DNA of 64,000 nucleotides from Sphingomonas sp. PP-F2F-A104-K0414 (GCF_004340945.1 NZ_SLYD01000001.1:496001-560000), one strand, 5' to 3'. Numbered from the stretch's first letter, positions 36,394 through 45,766 are shown. Made by a program: numbers and translations. The notes: generated by a model not told the origin, from the letters alone.

Positions 36394-36944
36394 TGGCCGG
36401 CTGGAAGGCTATGTCGCGGACCAACCGTACTGCGGCGCTCGCGGTGCTCTTCATCTGCTTCATGACCGGGCTCGCCTGGGCCAGCGTACCGCTCTATCGC
36501 CTGTTCTGCTCGGTCACCGGCCTCAACGGTACGACGCAGCGCGGGCTCGTCGCCCCCGGCGCGGTCGATCACAAGATCACGGTCGACTTCGACACCAACG
36601 TCAGCCCGAAACTCCCGTGGAAGTTCGTGCCCGAGAATCGCTCCGACACGATCGACGTAGGCGCGCGCGACATGGCGTTCTTCACCGCCACGAACACCTC
36701 GAACAAGCCACTCACCGGCACCGCGACGTTCAACGTCCAGCCCGCGCAGGCCGGCAAGTATTTCACCAAGATCCAGTGCTTCTGCTTCACCCAGCAGACG
36801 CTCAAGCCCGGCGAGACCGCGCGGATGCCGGTGATCTTCTTCGTCGATCCGAAGATCCTGACCGACCCCGACGCGGCCGATATCCAGACGATCACGCTGA
36901 GCTATACGTTTTACCCGGTGGATTCTGCCAAAACAGCCAGCTAG
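36393..36944 (+). CDS. ctaG: Cytochrome c oxidase assembly protein CtaG (Cox11)
   Basis: The 183-residue copper chaperone delivers Cu to the CuB site of subunit I. It has one N-terminal membrane helix (TAALAVLFICFMTGLAWASV) with the periplasmic C39 after it, and the conserved CFCF motif at C129 and C131 (IQCFCFTQQTLKPGE). The C-terminal ITLSYTFYPV is typical. It is coupled to the upstream small gene and lies 30 bp before ctaE. Confidence 0.96.
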   Translation: MAGWKAMSRTNRTAALAVLFICFMTGLAWASVPLYRLFCSVTGLNGTTQRGLVAPGAVDHKITVDFDTNVSPKLPWKFVPENRSDTIDVGARDMAFFTATNTSNKPLTGTATFNVQPAQAGKYFTKIQCFCFTQQTLKPGETARMPVIFFVDPKILTDPDAADIQTITLSYTFYPVDSAKTAS

Positions 36945-36974
36945 AACGTCGCCAAAGAAAATAGGGGAGTACCG

Positions 36975-37901
36975 ATGGCCGGCGCCAAGAACCATGATTA
37001 CCACATCCTGCCGCCGAGCATCTGGCCGCTGGTCGGCTCGTTCTCCGCGCTGATCATGGCGGTCGGCGGCATCATGTGGATGCACGGCGGCCATATCGAA
37101 AAGCCCAATGGCGGCGGCTGGATCTTCTTCATCGGCCTGACCGGGCTGCTCTTCACCTTCTACAGCTGGTGGGCGCAGGTCATCAAGGAAGCGCATGCGG
37201 GCGATCACACGCCGGTCGTCCAGCTCCATTTCCGCTACGGCATGATCCTGTTCATCGCCTCCGAAGTGATGTTCTTCGTCGGCTGGTTCTGGGCATTCTT
37301 CGACTTCTCGCTGTTCCCGACCGCGATGACCTATGCCGACGGCAGCGTCACGCGCGCCGTCGAAGGCGGCGCGGCGATCGTCGCGCAGTGGCCGCCAAAG
37401 GGCCTGACGGTCATCAACCCGTTCGAACTGCCGCTGCTCAACACGCTGATCCTGCTGACCTCGGGCACGACGGTGACCTGGGCGCACCACGCGCTGATCC
37501 ACAACCAGCGCGGCGGCGAGAAGATCGGTGCATGGGGCCTAATCGGCGTCGGCAACCGCGACGGCGTGCTCAAGGGCCTGTGGCTGACCGTGATCCTCGG
37601 CGTACTGTTCAGCTCGATCCAGGCGTACGAATATGCCCACGCGCCGTTCCCGTTCAAGGGCATCAACTACGGCGCGTCGTTCTTCATGGCGACCGGCTTC
37701 CACGGCTTCCACGTCCTGATCGGCACGATCTTCCTGATCGTCTGCCTCGTCCGCGCGTACAAGGGCGACTTCACCCCGCGCCAGCACTTCGGCTTCGAAG
37801 CGGCGGCCTGGTACTGGCACTTCGTCGACGTCGTGTGGTTGTTTCTGTTCGTCACCGTCTACGTCTGGGGCGGCTGGGGCGCACCCGTCCACGGGGGTTG
37901 A
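36975..37901 (+). CDS. ctaE: Cytochrome c oxidase subunit III
   Basis: The 308-residue protein has seven membrane helices. It starts KNHDYHILPPSIWPLVGS and carries FIASEVMFFVGWFWAFFDF, TVTWAHHALIHNQ, ATGFHGFHVLIGTIFL and FEAAAWYWHFVDVVWLFLFV, all subunit III hallmarks. A GGGGAG ribosome site precedes the ATG. A loop region (about 115-150) makes it somewhat longer than average. Repeats of families B and D follow before the DUF983 gene. Confidence 0.96.
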   Translation: MAGAKNHDYHILPPSIWPLVGSFSALIMAVGGIMWMHGGHIEKPNGGGWIFFIGLTGLLFTFYSWWAQVIKEAHAGDHTPVVQLHFRYGMILFIASEVMFFVGWFWAFFDFSLFPTAMTYADGSVTRAVEGGAAIVAQWPPKGLTVINPFELPLLNTLILLTSGTTVTWAHHALIHNQRGGEKIGAWGLIGVGNRDGVLKGLWLTVILGVLFSSIQAYEYAHAPFPFKGINYGASFFMATGFHGFHVLIGTIFLIVCLVRAYKGDFTPRQHFGFEAAAWYWHFVDVVWLFLFVTVYVWGGWGAPVHGG

Positions 37902-37915
37902 GGGTTACTAATTAC

Positions 37916-38020
37916 CACCCCGGCGAAGGCCGGGGCCCAATTGGTGAGGTTGCGGTAACGAAGCGCGGTCCTCCGTTGGCAACGTCCCCCAATTGGGCCC
38001 CGGCCTCCGCCGGGGTGGTG
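37916..38020. repeat. Palindromic repeat, family B
   Basis: CACCCCGGCGAAGGCCGGGGCCCAATTGG pairs with CCAATTGGGCCCCGGCCTCCGCCGGGG. The interior carries GTTGCGGTAACGAAGCGCGG and CAACGTCCCCC, conserved in the family. It is followed 46 bp later by a family D copy. Confidence 0.94.
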
Positions 38021-38066
38021 GGTTTTGCCGGTATCGCACTGCCGCAAGCCAACGATCCCGCCGCCC

Positions 38067-38125
38067 CTTGTTCTCCCGCGAAGGCGGGAGCCCAGTCTGG
38101 GTTCCCGCCTTCGCGGGGAAACAAA
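38067..38125. repeat. Palindromic repeat, family D
   Basis: CTTGTTCTCCCGCGAAGGCGGGAGCCCAG pairs with CTGGGTTCCCGCCTTCGCGGGGAAACAAAG. It ends 19 bp before the DUF983 start codon. Confidence 0.92.
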
Positions 38126-38144
38126 GAGGTGGAGCGCTGACCGC

Positions 38145-38528
38145 ATGACCGAAGATCCATACCCCCTCGCCACCGCCCCCACGATCGCCCAGGTCGCGTT
38201 GAAAGGCATATGCCCTCGCTGCGGCAAGCCCACGCTTTTCGAGAAATGGTCCAACTTCACCGACCGTTGCCCGAACTGCGGTCTCGACTTCAGTAAGTTC
38301 AACGTCGGCGACGGCCCTGCCGCATTCCTGACCCTGATTCTCGGCGCCCTCGTCGTGGCCCTCGCAATCACGCTCGAACTCAAGGTCCACCCTCCGCTCT
38401 GGCTCCACATGCTGATCTGGATCCCCTTTACCGCCGGCGGAGTCGTGTTGTCCCTAAGAGCGGCAAAGGGCGCCCTCATGTCCGCCGAATACCGCAACGC
38501 AGCCCGCGAAGGCCGAATCGACCCGTGA
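38145..38528 (+). CDS. DUF983 family membrane protein
   Basis: The 127-residue protein has a zinc-ribbon-like pair of CxxC motifs (C23/C26 in CPRCGKP and C42/C45 in RCPNCGLDF) followed by two membrane helices (about 55-75 and 83-103). DUF983 genes regularly accompany alphaproteobacterial cox and SURF1 genes, but the function is unknown. The ATG at 38145 is right for the family; the frame upstream is repeat DNA. It overlaps the SURF1 gene by 4 nt (GTGA). Confidence 0.9.
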   Translation: MTEDPYPLATAPTIAQVALKGICPRCGKPTLFEKWSNFTDRCPNCGLDFSKFNVGDGPAAFLTLILGALVVALAITLELKVHPPLWLHMLIWIPFTAGGVVLSLRAAKGALMSAEYRNAAREGRIDP

Positions 38529-39145
38529 CGAGACGCATCCCGATCATCCCCACCATCCTCGTCACGCTCGCAATTGCGGCGATGATCGGCCTCGGTCTGT
38601 GGCAACTCCTCGACCGCCTCCCGAAAAAGGAAGCGTTCCTTGCCCAGCTCGCCGCCAACCCCGCCAAACCGACGATGGCCTTCCCGCGCTTCCCCGACGA
38701 GACGCTCCTGTTCCGCCGCGCCTCCGGCCTCTGCCTCCAGCCGACCGGGATCAAACTCGCCGGCGCCGGCAAGTCGGGCTTCCGCGCGATCGCCGAGTGC
38801 CGGACCGGCGCCGAGGGCCCCGGCATGATCGTCCAGCTCGGTACCACGCGCGATCCGATGGCCGAGGTCACCTGGGCCGGCGGCGAAGTCTCCGGCTACA
38901 TCAGCCACGCCCCCGACGGCCGTTCGCTGATCGGATCGCTGTTCGATCACACCCCGCAGCGCCTGATGTTGGTCGCCGACACCCCGCAGGCCGGCCTCAG
39001 CCCCAACGGCAAGCCCGACATCGCGTCGGTCCCGAACAACCACCTCGCCTATGCAGGCCAGTGGTTCTTCTTCGCCGCCATCGCCGCGATCATCTACGCC
39101 CTCGCGCTGCGCCGCAGGTCACGAACGGGACCAGACGTACGATAA
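38525..39145 (+). CDS. SURF1 family cytochrome oxidase biogenesis protein
   Basis: The 206-residue protein (GTG start) has an N-terminal helix IIPTILVTLAIAAMIGLGLWQLLDRLPKKEAFLAQL and a C-terminal helix NNHLAYAGQWFFFAAIAAIIYALALRRR, with the periplasmic domain between, which is the SURF1 layout. The WQLxRxxxK start and HLxYAxxWFxxA end are family hallmarks. SURF1 helps place heme a in subunit I. It ends just before a family C repeat. Confidence 0.92.
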   Translation: MTRRIPIIPTILVTLAIAAMIGLGLWQLLDRLPKKEAFLAQLAANPAKPTMAFPRFPDETLLFRRASGLCLQPTGIKLAGAGKSGFRAIAECRTGAEGPGMIVQLGTTRDPMAEVTWAGGEVSGYISHAPDGRSLIGSLFDHTPQRLMLVADTPQAGLSPNGKPDIASVPNNHLAYAGQWFFFAAIAAIIYALALRRRSRTGPDVR

Positions 39146-39154
39146 ACCAAACAC

Positions 39155-39239
39155 CGTCATCCCAGCGAAAGCTGGGATATCCCCGTGTGGCACGCGTCAT
39201 CTGCCTCGTGAGATACCCCAGCTTTCGCTGGGGTGACGG
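39155..39239. repeat. Palindromic repeat, family C
   Basis: CGTCATCCCAGCGAAAGCTGGGATAT pairs with ATACCCCAGCTTTCGCTGGGGTGACG. It lies between the SURF1 gene and thrC. Confidence 0.92.
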
Positions 39240-39364
39240 AATGGGGCTAGGGGCAACGGACTGCCGGCTGAGGTAAGGGACTCGGGACTGGGAACCGACG
39301 GGATCGCCCACCGTACTCGCCGAAAGCTTGTCGCCTCCCCCCCCATTCGCTAACCGGCTTGGCC

Positions 39365-40765
39365 ATGCGTTACATCAGCACCCGCGGCTCGGCGCCGATC
39401 CTCGATTTCGAAGCGGCGACGCTCGCCGGCCTCGCCTCCGATGGCGGCCTCTACCTCCCCGACGCGTGGCCGACGATGACCCGCGACGAGATCGCCGCGC
39501 TCGCCGGGCTGTCCTATGTCGACACCGCGGTCGCGGTAATGGCGCCGTTCATCGGCGACGCGATGACGCGCGAGGAACTGAAGGCACTCTGCGAACAGGC
39601 CTATGGCCGGTTCTCGCACGCCGCAGTCGTTCCGCTCGTGCAGCTCGACCACGACCAGTGGCTGCTCGAACTCTTCCACGGCCCGACGCTCGCGTTCAAG
39701 GACGTCGCGCTCCAGTTGCTCGGGCTGTTCTTCGAGCGCTTCCTCGCCGGCACCGATAAGCGCCTGACGATCGTCGGCGCGACCAGCGGCGACACCGGCT
39801 CGGCCGCGATCGACGCGGTCGCGGGGCGCGACGGCATCGACATCTTCATGCTCCACCCGGTCGGCCGGATCTCCGACGTGCAGCGCCGCCAGATGACCAC
39901 GGTGCTCAGCCCCAACGTCTACAACATCGCCATCGAAGGCAGCTTCGACGATGCGCAGGCGCTCGTGAAGGCGATGTTCAACGATCGCGCCTTCTCGACC
40001 AAGTTCGCGCTGTCGGCGGTGAACTCGATCAACTGGGCCCGCCTGATGGCGCAGGTGGTCTATTTCTTCTACGCCGCCGTCCGCCTCGGCGCGCCGGATC
40101 GCGAGGTCGCGTTCGCCGTCCCGACCGGCAATTTCGGCGACGTGTTCGCCGGCTATGTCGCGGCAAAGATGGGGCTTCCGGTGGCCAAGCTGGTCGTCGC
40201 GACCAACGTCAACGACATCCTCCACCGCGCGCTCAGCACCGGCGACTATTCGAAGGGCGGCGTCCAGCAGACCCCGACCCCGTCGATGGACATCCAGGTG
40301 AGTTCGAACTTCGAACGCCTGTTGTTCGACCTCGGCGACCGCGACGGCGCGGCGTTGGCGGCACAGATGGGTGGCTTCGAATCCTCGGGAGCGATGCGCC
40401 TCACCAACGCGCAGTCGCAAGGTGCCTCCGCCCTCTTCCAGAGCGAGCGGATCGACCTCGACGACATGACGCTGGCGATGCGCTGGGCACACGAGCATGC
40501 CGGGCAAGTGATCGACCCGCATACCGCGATCGGCCTCGCCGCCGCGCTGCGCACCGACGTCCCCGCCGGCGCTCCCATCGTAACGCTCGCCACCGCGCAC
40601 CCCGCCAAGTTCGGCGACGCGGTCGAGCGCGCGACCGGCGTCCGCCCCTCGCTGCCAACCCGCGTCGGCGACCTGTTCGACCGCGAGGAGCGCTACGCCA
40701 CGCTGCCCGCGACCTTCGAAGCGATCACCGCCTACATCACCGAGCGCGCGAAGCCGTCGGCATGA
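39365..40765 (+). CDS. thrC: Threonine synthase
   Basis: The 466-residue PLP enzyme converts O-phosphohomoserine to threonine. It begins MRYISTRGSAPILDFEAATLAGLASDGGLYLP; the PLP lysine is in HGPTLAFKDVALQLLG, and GATSGDTGSAAIDAV and VPTGNFGDVFAGYVA bind the cofactor phosphate. I chose ATG 39365; a TTG 6 nt earlier is also in frame. It overlaps the downstream methyltransferase gene by 4 nt. It serves the same pathway as lysC earlier in the window. Confidence 0.96.
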   Translation: MRYISTRGSAPILDFEAATLAGLASDGGLYLPDAWPTMTRDEIAALAGLSYVDTAVAVMAPFIGDAMTREELKALCEQAYGRFSHAAVVPLVQLDHDQWLLELFHGPTLAFKDVALQLLGLFFERFLAGTDKRLTIVGATSGDTGSAAIDAVAGRDGIDIFMLHPVGRISDVQRRQMTTVLSPNVYNIAIEGSFDDAQALVKAMFNDRAFSTKFALSAVNSINWARLMAQVVYFFYAAVRLGAPDREVAFAVPTGNFGDVFAGYVAAKMGLPVAKLVVATNVNDILHRALSTGDYSKGGVQQTPTPSMDIQVSSNFERLLFDLGDRDGAALAAQMGGFESSGAMRLTNAQSQGASALFQSERIDLDDMTLAMRWAHEHAGQVIDPHTAIGLAAALRTDVPAGAPIVTLATAHPAKFGDAVERATGVRPSLPTRVGDLFDREERYATLPATFEAITAYITERAKPSA

Positions 40766-41631
40766 AGCTAGAAACCCTCATCGGCGAGCCCTGGGCGGAT
40801 TACGGCCTGATCGACTCCGGGCACGGCAAGAAGCTCGAACGCTATGGCCGCTTCCGCTTCATCCGCCCCGAACCGCAGGCGATGTGGGCCCCTGCCTCGA
40901 CCGACTGGCAGGCGCAGGGCGAATTCGTCCCCGGCTCCGACGAAGATGGCGGCGGCCGCTGGGAGTTCTCCGAGCCCGTCCCCCGCGAAGGCTGGACGCT
41001 CAAGTGGAACGAGGTGTCGTACACCGCGCAGACCACGCCGTTTCGCCACCTCGGTTTCTTCCCCGACATGGCGCCGGTCTGGAGCTGGATGCGCGAGCGC
41101 GTCGCGGGGCTCGAGTCGCCCGAATGCATGAACCTGTTCGGCTATACCGGCGTCGGCACGCTGGCGATGGCGACCAAGGGCGTCCGCATGGTGCATGTCG
41201 ATGCCTCGAAGAAGTCGGTCGAGGCGGCCAAGGCGAACGCGAAACTGTCGGGCATGGCCGATGCGCCGATCCGCTGGATGACGGATGATGCGGCGAAGTT
41301 TGTCGCGCGGGAGGTTCGGAGGGGGCGGCGGTATGATGGGATTTTGCTCGATCCGCCGAAATATGGGCGTGGGCCGGAGGGTGAGGTCTGGCGGCTTGAA
41401 GAGGACCTTCCCAAGCTTATCGCCGACTGTCGGAAACTCCTCGACGAGAACTCCCGCTTCCTGTTCCTGACGGTCTACGCGGTGCGGATGTCCGCGCTCG
41501 CGATCGGCGAGTTGTTGAACCAGGTGTTCGCGGACTTGCCCGGCAAGGTCGAAGTCGGTGAACTCGGCGTCCGCGAAGAAGCGCGTGGCCTAGTATTACC
41601 GACGGCAATCTGGGCCCGCTGGAGCCGCTGA
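40762..41631 (+). CDS. Class I SAM-dependent methyltransferase, RlmI/RlmK-like
   Basis: The 289-residue protein contains a SAM-binding fold with MNLFGYTGVGTLAMATKGVRMVHVDASKKSVEAAKANAKLSG and a catalytic-loop-like ILLDPPKYGRGPEGEVWRLEEDLPKL, close to the 23S rRNA m5C methyltransferase RlmI group. It lacks an N-terminal PUA domain, so the target cannot be fixed. A short segment at about 41290-41400 is unusually rich in G-ending and GGG codons compared with its surroundings. It is coupled to thrC (ATGA). Confidence 0.82.
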   Translation: MKLETLIGEPWADYGLIDSGHGKKLERYGRFRFIRPEPQAMWAPASTDWQAQGEFVPGSDEDGGGRWEFSEPVPREGWTLKWNEVSYTAQTTPFRHLGFFPDMAPVWSWMRERVAGLESPECMNLFGYTGVGTLAMATKGVRMVHVDASKKSVEAAKANAKLSGMADAPIRWMTDDAAKFVAREVRRGRRYDGILLDPPKYGRGPEGEVWRLEEDLPKLIADCRKLLDENSRFLFLTVYAVRMSALAIGELLNQVFADLPGKVEVGELGVREEARGLVLPTAIWARWSR

Positions 41632-41646
41632 GCCCGCCCACCTAGC

Positions 41647-41750
41647 CACCCCGGCGGAGGCCGGGGCCCAGTTGGGGGACGGAGTTAACTGCGCGCTGTC
41701 CTTCGTTACTGCAACCTTTCCAACTGGACCCCGGCCTTCGCCGGGGTGGT
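41647..41750. repeat. Palindromic repeat, family B
   Basis: CACCCCGGCGGAGGCCGGGGCCCAGTTGGG pairs with CCAACTGGACCCCGGCCTTCGCCGGGG. It lies between the convergent methyltransferase and agmatine deiminase genes. Confidence 0.93.
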
Positions 41751-41786
41751 GCTTTTAATTCAATAGTTGAGCGCGCCTCGAGCGCC

Positions 41787-41868
41787 GTTCCTCCGCGCAG
41801 GCAGGGATCCAGGAGGCAGAAACGAAATCGCTCGTGACCCTGGGCCCCCGCCTTCGCGGGGGAACAAG
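41787..41868. repeat. Palindromic repeat, family D (degenerate)
   Basis: GTTCCTCCGCGCAGGCAGGGATCCAGG pairs imperfectly with CCCTGGGCCCCCGCCTTCGCGGGGGAAC. It begins 36 bp after the family B copy. Confidence 0.75.
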
Positions 41869-41876
41869 AATAGGAC

Positions 41877-42842
41877 TCAGCCAGGAATCTGCTGCGAGAT
41901 GCAGTGAAAGCTCCCGCCCCCGGTCAGGATATGGTCCGCACGCTGCCCCACCACCTCACGGTCCGGGAACAGCGCCTGGATCGCCACGACCGCCGCCTGG
42001 TCGTTCTCGGCGCCGTACAACGGCACCACCACCGCGGCGTTGCCGATATAGAAGTTCATGTAGCTCGCCGGTACGACCTCTTCGTCGCGCAGCACGCGGC
42101 CCGGCGACGGGATCGTCACGACCTCCAGCCCGGCCGCCTCGGCATCACGCGCGGCGTTCTGGTACACCTGCCAGTTCGGATCGTTGTCGGTCGCCTTGGG
42201 GATCGCCACGCGCCCCTCGCCGACGAACCGCGCTAGGTTGTCGACATGGCCATCGGTATGATCGTTGACCAACCCGTCGCCCAGCCACACCACGCGAGTG
42301 TAGCCAAGATCCGACGCCAGCCGCGCCTCGATCTCCGCCTTGGTCAGCGACGGATTGCGGTTGCGGTTGAGCAGGCACTGCTGCGTCGTCACGACCGTCC
42401 CGGTGCCATCGCCATCGATCGCGCCGCCCTCGAGAACCCAGTCGCACGCCTCGACCTGCTTGTGCCGGCTTTCTGCCAGCCGCTGCCCGATCGTGTCGTC
42501 GCCGGGCAGGTCGTACTTCCCGCCCCAGCCGTTGAACCGGAAGTCGCGCGCGCTGCCGTCGCCGACGATGATCGGCGCGGTATCGCGCAGCCAGATATCG
42601 CCGAACGGCTCGACCACCACGTCCGCGAACGGCGCCAGCCGCTTGGCGGTGGTCGCCGACCCGACATCGGCGGCGACCAGGATCACCGTCTCGCCCTTGC
42701 CGCCGGCATGCACCGCCTTGGCGAACGCGACGACCTCGTCCCGCGCCGGCTCCAGATCCTCCAGCCACAGGTCCGCATGGCTTGGAAAGCCGATCCAGAC
42801 GGCCTTGTGGTGCGCCCACTCTGCTGGCGTAATCGTGGTCAC
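41877..42842 (-). CDS. aguA: Agmatine deiminase family protein
   Basis: The 321-residue enzyme of the guanidino-group-modifying superfamily converts agmatine to N-carbamoylputrescine on the way to putrescine. It carries VEPFGDIWLRDTAPI, NGWGGKYDLP, VLEGGAIDGDGTGTVVTTQQCLLN and DHTDGHVDNLARF, with the catalytic Cys at residue 314 in GGGSFHC. It starts with GTG exactly after the M28 peptidase stop. It could act with the SSAT-like GNAT in polyamine metabolism, but they are far apart. Confidence 0.9.
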   Translation of the reverse strand: MTTITPAEWAHHKAVWIGFPSHADLWLEDLEPARDEVVAFAKAVHAGGKGETVILVAADVGSATTAKRLAPFADVVVEPFGDIWLRDTAPIIVGDGSARDFRFNGWGGKYDLPGDDTIGQRLAESRHKQVEACDWVLEGGAIDGDGTGTVVTTQQCLLNRNRNPSLTKAEIEARLASDLGYTRVVWLGDGLVNDHTDGHVDNLARFVGEGRVAIPKATDNDPNWQVYQNAARDAEAAGLEVVTIPSPGRVLRDEEVVPASYMNFYIGNAAVVVPLYGAENDQAAVVAIQALFPDREVVGQRADHILTGGGSFHCISQQIPG

Positions 42843-44474
42843 TTACTTGGCTCCTGCGCGATCGCGGTCACGGATGCCGCGGAATTCGGCGGTCTTATAC
42901 CAGTTCGGCCACAGACTGGTATCGTCCGCGAGCTTGCGCCCTAGCCCGTAATAGATCGTCAGATCCTCGACCGCACCCGACCAGTCCCACTTGGCGTCAT
43001 ATTCGTCGGCGGGCTTGTGATAGCGATGCGCGACATAATCCTCGCGCTTGGCATGCCCCGCCGCGGTGCCGCCGACGACCAGATCCTCGCCGCTGCCGCC
43101 ATCGAGCATCGGGACGCCCAGCTTGGCGAAACTGAAATGGTCGGAGCGGTAGTAGCCGCCGCGCTCAGGATTCGCCTCGACGCCGATCACGCGGCCCTCG
43201 GCAGCGACGAACGGCTTCACCAGGTCCTCGATCTCCGACTTCCCCGCGCCGGTCAGCACGAAGTCCTTCGCGCGGCCGTCGACGTTCAGCACGTCCATGT
43301 TCACGCCGCCGACGGTATGCGCGAGCGGATAGATCGGATGCTCGGCATAATAGCGCGACCCGAGCAGCCCGGACTCTTCCGCCGTCACCGCCAGGAACGC
43401 GATCGAGCGCTTGGCTGACCCCGCCTTCACCTGAGCCTCGGCCAAGGCCACCAGCCCGGCGACCCCGCTCGCATTGTCCGACGCGCCGTTGCAGATGTCG
43501 TCGCCATCGACCGGATCGCAGTGCCCGAGATGGTCCCAATGCGCCGAATACATCACGTAATCATTGGGCGCGGCCGTCCCCGGCAGCACGCCGATGACGT
43601 TCTTCGACGCCTGCCGCTTGATCGTGTTGTCGAACCCACCGCCGAACTTCAGCCCGAGCGGCACCGCCTTGAACCCCTTCACCTTCGCCGCCGCCGCCAG
43701 CGTCGCGTAATCCTTGCCCGCGCTCGCAAACACGCGCTCCGCCGCCGCGCGCTGCATCCAGCCGACGATCTGCGACTGGTCGAGATGATCGCCCTTCTCG
43801 TCCAGCTCGAGCTGCGGCCCGGTCCAGGACGACTGGACCACCGCCCACGGATAGGCCGCCGGCTCGGTATCATGGACGATGATCGCCGCCGCTGCGCCGT
43901 GCTTGGCCGCATTCTCGAACTTGTACGGCCAGCGCCCGTACCACGTCATTGCACGGCCCTCGAAAGGCCCCTCGCGCGACATCGTCTGCCAGTCGGCATC
44001 GTTGATGAGGATGACCACGGTCTTCCCCTTCACGTCGGTGCCGGCATAATCGTCCCAGCCCTTTTCGGGCGCGGTGATGCCGTAGCCGACGAACACGACG
44101 TCGCTGTTCGCCACCGAAACCTTCGGCACGACGCGATAGGTGCCAGCGACCATGTCGGTACGGAAGTTGAGACTTACCGGCGTCTTGCCGCCGGTGAAGA
44201 CATAGGGCTGCACGTTGCCGGCGGTGATCTGGACCATCGGCACGTCCTGCGTCCAAGCCCCCTTGTTGCCGGGCTTAAGCCCCGCCGCCTTCATCCGCTC
44301 GACGATATACGCGACCGTCTTCGCTTCCGCGGGCGTGGTCGGCGCGCGGCCTTCATAGGCGTCCGACGACAGAACCTGCGTGACGGTCTTCAACGTCTCG
44401 ACCGAGATCGCAGGGGTAGTCTGCGCGGACGCGGCGGTTCCGAGCAGCAACAGAGACAGGATGGCAGCGCGCAT
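42843..44474 (-). CDS. M28 family metallopeptidase with PA domain, exported
   Basis: The 543-residue protein has a signal peptide (RAAILSLLLLGTAASAQ), a first catalytic-domain part, a protease-associated insert (about residues 130-290), and the M28 zinc motifs YSAHWDHLGHCDP, GASDNASGVAGLVALAEA and LAVTAEESGLLGSRYYAEHP, with VNMDVLNVDGRA and RSDHFSFAKLGVP later. It is probably a periplasmic aminopeptidase. The ATG at 44474 has a GGGGA ribosome site; the frame upstream runs into the rpsD terminator and is not coding. It abuts aguA. Confidence 0.93.
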   Translation of the reverse strand: MRAAILSLLLLGTAASAQTTPAISVETLKTVTQVLSSDAYEGRAPTTPAEAKTVAYIVERMKAAGLKPGNKGAWTQDVPMVQITAGNVQPYVFTGGKTPVSLNFRTDMVAGTYRVVPKVSVANSDVVFVGYGITAPEKGWDDYAGTDVKGKTVVILINDADWQTMSREGPFEGRAMTWYGRWPYKFENAAKHGAAAAIIVHDTEPAAYPWAVVQSSWTGPQLELDEKGDHLDQSQIVGWMQRAAAERVFASAGKDYATLAAAAKVKGFKAVPLGLKFGGGFDNTIKRQASKNVIGVLPGTAAPNDYVMYSAHWDHLGHCDPVDGDDICNGASDNASGVAGLVALAEAQVKAGSAKRSIAFLAVTAEESGLLGSRYYAEHPIYPLAHTVGGVNMDVLNVDGRAKDFVLTGAGKSEIEDLVKPFVAAEGRVIGVEANPERGGYYRSDHFSFAKLGVPMLDGGSGEDLVVGGTAAGHAKREDYVAHRYHKPADEYDAKWDWSGAVEDLTIYYGLGRKLADDTSLWPNWYKTAEFRGIRDRDRAGAK

Positions 44475-44547
44475 GGTCATTTCCCCGATGAGTTGCGCGC
44501 GTTCTGGCAAAGCTGGGGGCCCATGTCCACGCGGCGAAATGGGCAAC

Positions 44548-44579
44548 GAAAAAGGGCGGCCCCGCAGGACCGCCCTTTT
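44548..44579 (-). terminator. Rho-independent terminator after rpsD
   Basis: GGGCGG...CCGCCC hairpin flanked by A5 on the left and T4 on the right, so it can end transcription in both directions. It follows rpsD (stop at 44661) and precedes the M28 gene. Confidence 0.88.
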
Positions 44580-44660
44580 CCGTTCCAAACCGCGCCGTGG
44601 CAAAGCCACGTCGTCGGGCGGTGCTTGAGCACCGCCGGCCAATCGACGAATTTACTCAAC

Positions 44661-45275
44661 TTAACGCGAGTAGAACTCGACGACCAGATTTGGTTCCATC
44701 TTCACCGGGTAAGGCACTTCGTCGAGCGTCGGGACGCGCGTGAAGGTGACCTTGGCCGCGCCGTCGGTGGCGACGTAGTCGGGGATCTCACGCTCGGCGA
44801 GGCTCTGGGCTTCCATGACCAGCGCCATTTCCTGCGCCTTCGAACCCAGCGTGATCTCGTCGCCGACGAAGCAGCGACGCGAGGCGATGTTGCACTTCAC
44901 GCCGTTGACGCGGATGTGGCCGTGCGAAACGATCTGGCGTGCCGCGAAGATCGTCGGTGCGAACTTGGCGCGGTAGACGATCATGTCGAGGCGCTGCTCG
45001 AGCAGGCCGATCAGGTTCTGCGAGGTATCGCCCTTCAGACGCGCAGCCTCATGGTAGCACGCACGGAACTGCTTCTCGGTCACGTCGCCGTAATAGCCCT
45101 TGAGCTTCTGCTTGGCGCGCAGCTGGATACCGAAATCGCTGACCTTGCCCTTGCGGCGCTGGCCGTGCTGGCCCGGGCCGTATTCACGCTTGTTGACCGG
45201 CGACTTGGGACGACCCCAGATGTTCTCGCCCATACGGCGATCGAGTTTGTACTTCGCGCTTTGACGCTTCGACAT
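44661..45275 (-). CDS. rpsD: 30S ribosomal protein S4
   Basis: The 204-residue protein is the standard length for S4, which nucleates 30S assembly. It shows [19 protein letters not shown], the REYGPGQHG motif and the S4 RNA-binding domain [23 protein letters not shown]. The start at 45275 (MSKRQSAK) is standard; the frame upstream is not coding. It lies apart from the other ribosomal protein genes, as is usual in sphingomonads, and ends at a clear terminator. Confidence 0.98.
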   Translation of the reverse strand: MSKRQSAKYKLDRRMGENIWGRPKSPVNKREYGPGQHGQRRKGKVSDFGIQLRAKQKLKGYYGDVTEKQFRACYHEAARLKGDTSQNLIGLLEQRLDMIVYRAKFAPTIFAARQIVSHGHIRVNGVKCNIASRRCFVGDEITLGSKAQEMALVMEAQSLAEREIPDYVATDGAAKVTFTRVPTLDEVPYPVKMEPNLVVEFYSR

Positions 45276-45466
45276 AGTAAGTCCTTGGCAAATGCTAACA
45301 ACGTTGGTCCCGGTATCGCTCTGCTGGCTGTACGAGACGGATGTCCAGACAGGGCAGGGCCACCGCTTCACCGGGGTGCAGGGCCATTGCGAAGGCGGGC
45401 GCCTAGACGGGGGGCGCGCCAGAGTCAAGCTGGACAGGCCGGATGGGGCTCGGCAAGAGACGGCGC

Positions 45467-45766
45467 ATGACCATTCTCCCCGGCCCAGATTGCACCACCA
45501 TGACCGAGGTCCGCGCAGGCGTCGACGCGCTCGACCGCGACTTGGTCGCGCTGCTCGCCAGGCGGTTCGCGTACATGGACGCCGCCGCACGCATCAAGCC
45601 GGAGCGTGGGCACGTCCGCGACGAGGATCGGAAGACACAGGTGATCGACAATGCGCGGGCCGAGGCGGTTAGACTGGGCGTTCCGGAGGCCGTGATCGCG
45701 GATCTGTGGGAACGCCTGGTCGAAGCCTCGATCGCCTACGAACTCGCCGCCTTCGACCGGCGCTAG
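45467..45766 (+). CDS. Chorismate mutase (AroQ fold)
   Basis: The 99-residue all-helical protein has the AroQ pattern: [31 protein letters not shown] with its substrate-binding Arg and Lys, [21 protein letters not shown], and a C-terminal [12 protein letters not shown]. It converts chorismate to prephenate; PchB-type isochorismate lyases share this fold. I chose ATG 45467, preceded by AAGAGA. It is divergent from rpsD; the 191 bp between them should hold both promoters. Its end overlaps the trmJ stop by 4 bp (convergent). Confidence 0.85.
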   Translation: MTILPGPDCTTMTEVRAGVDALDRDLVALLARRFAYMDAAARIKPERGHVRDEDRKTQVIDNARAEAVRLGVPEAVIADLWERLVEASIAYELAAFDRR

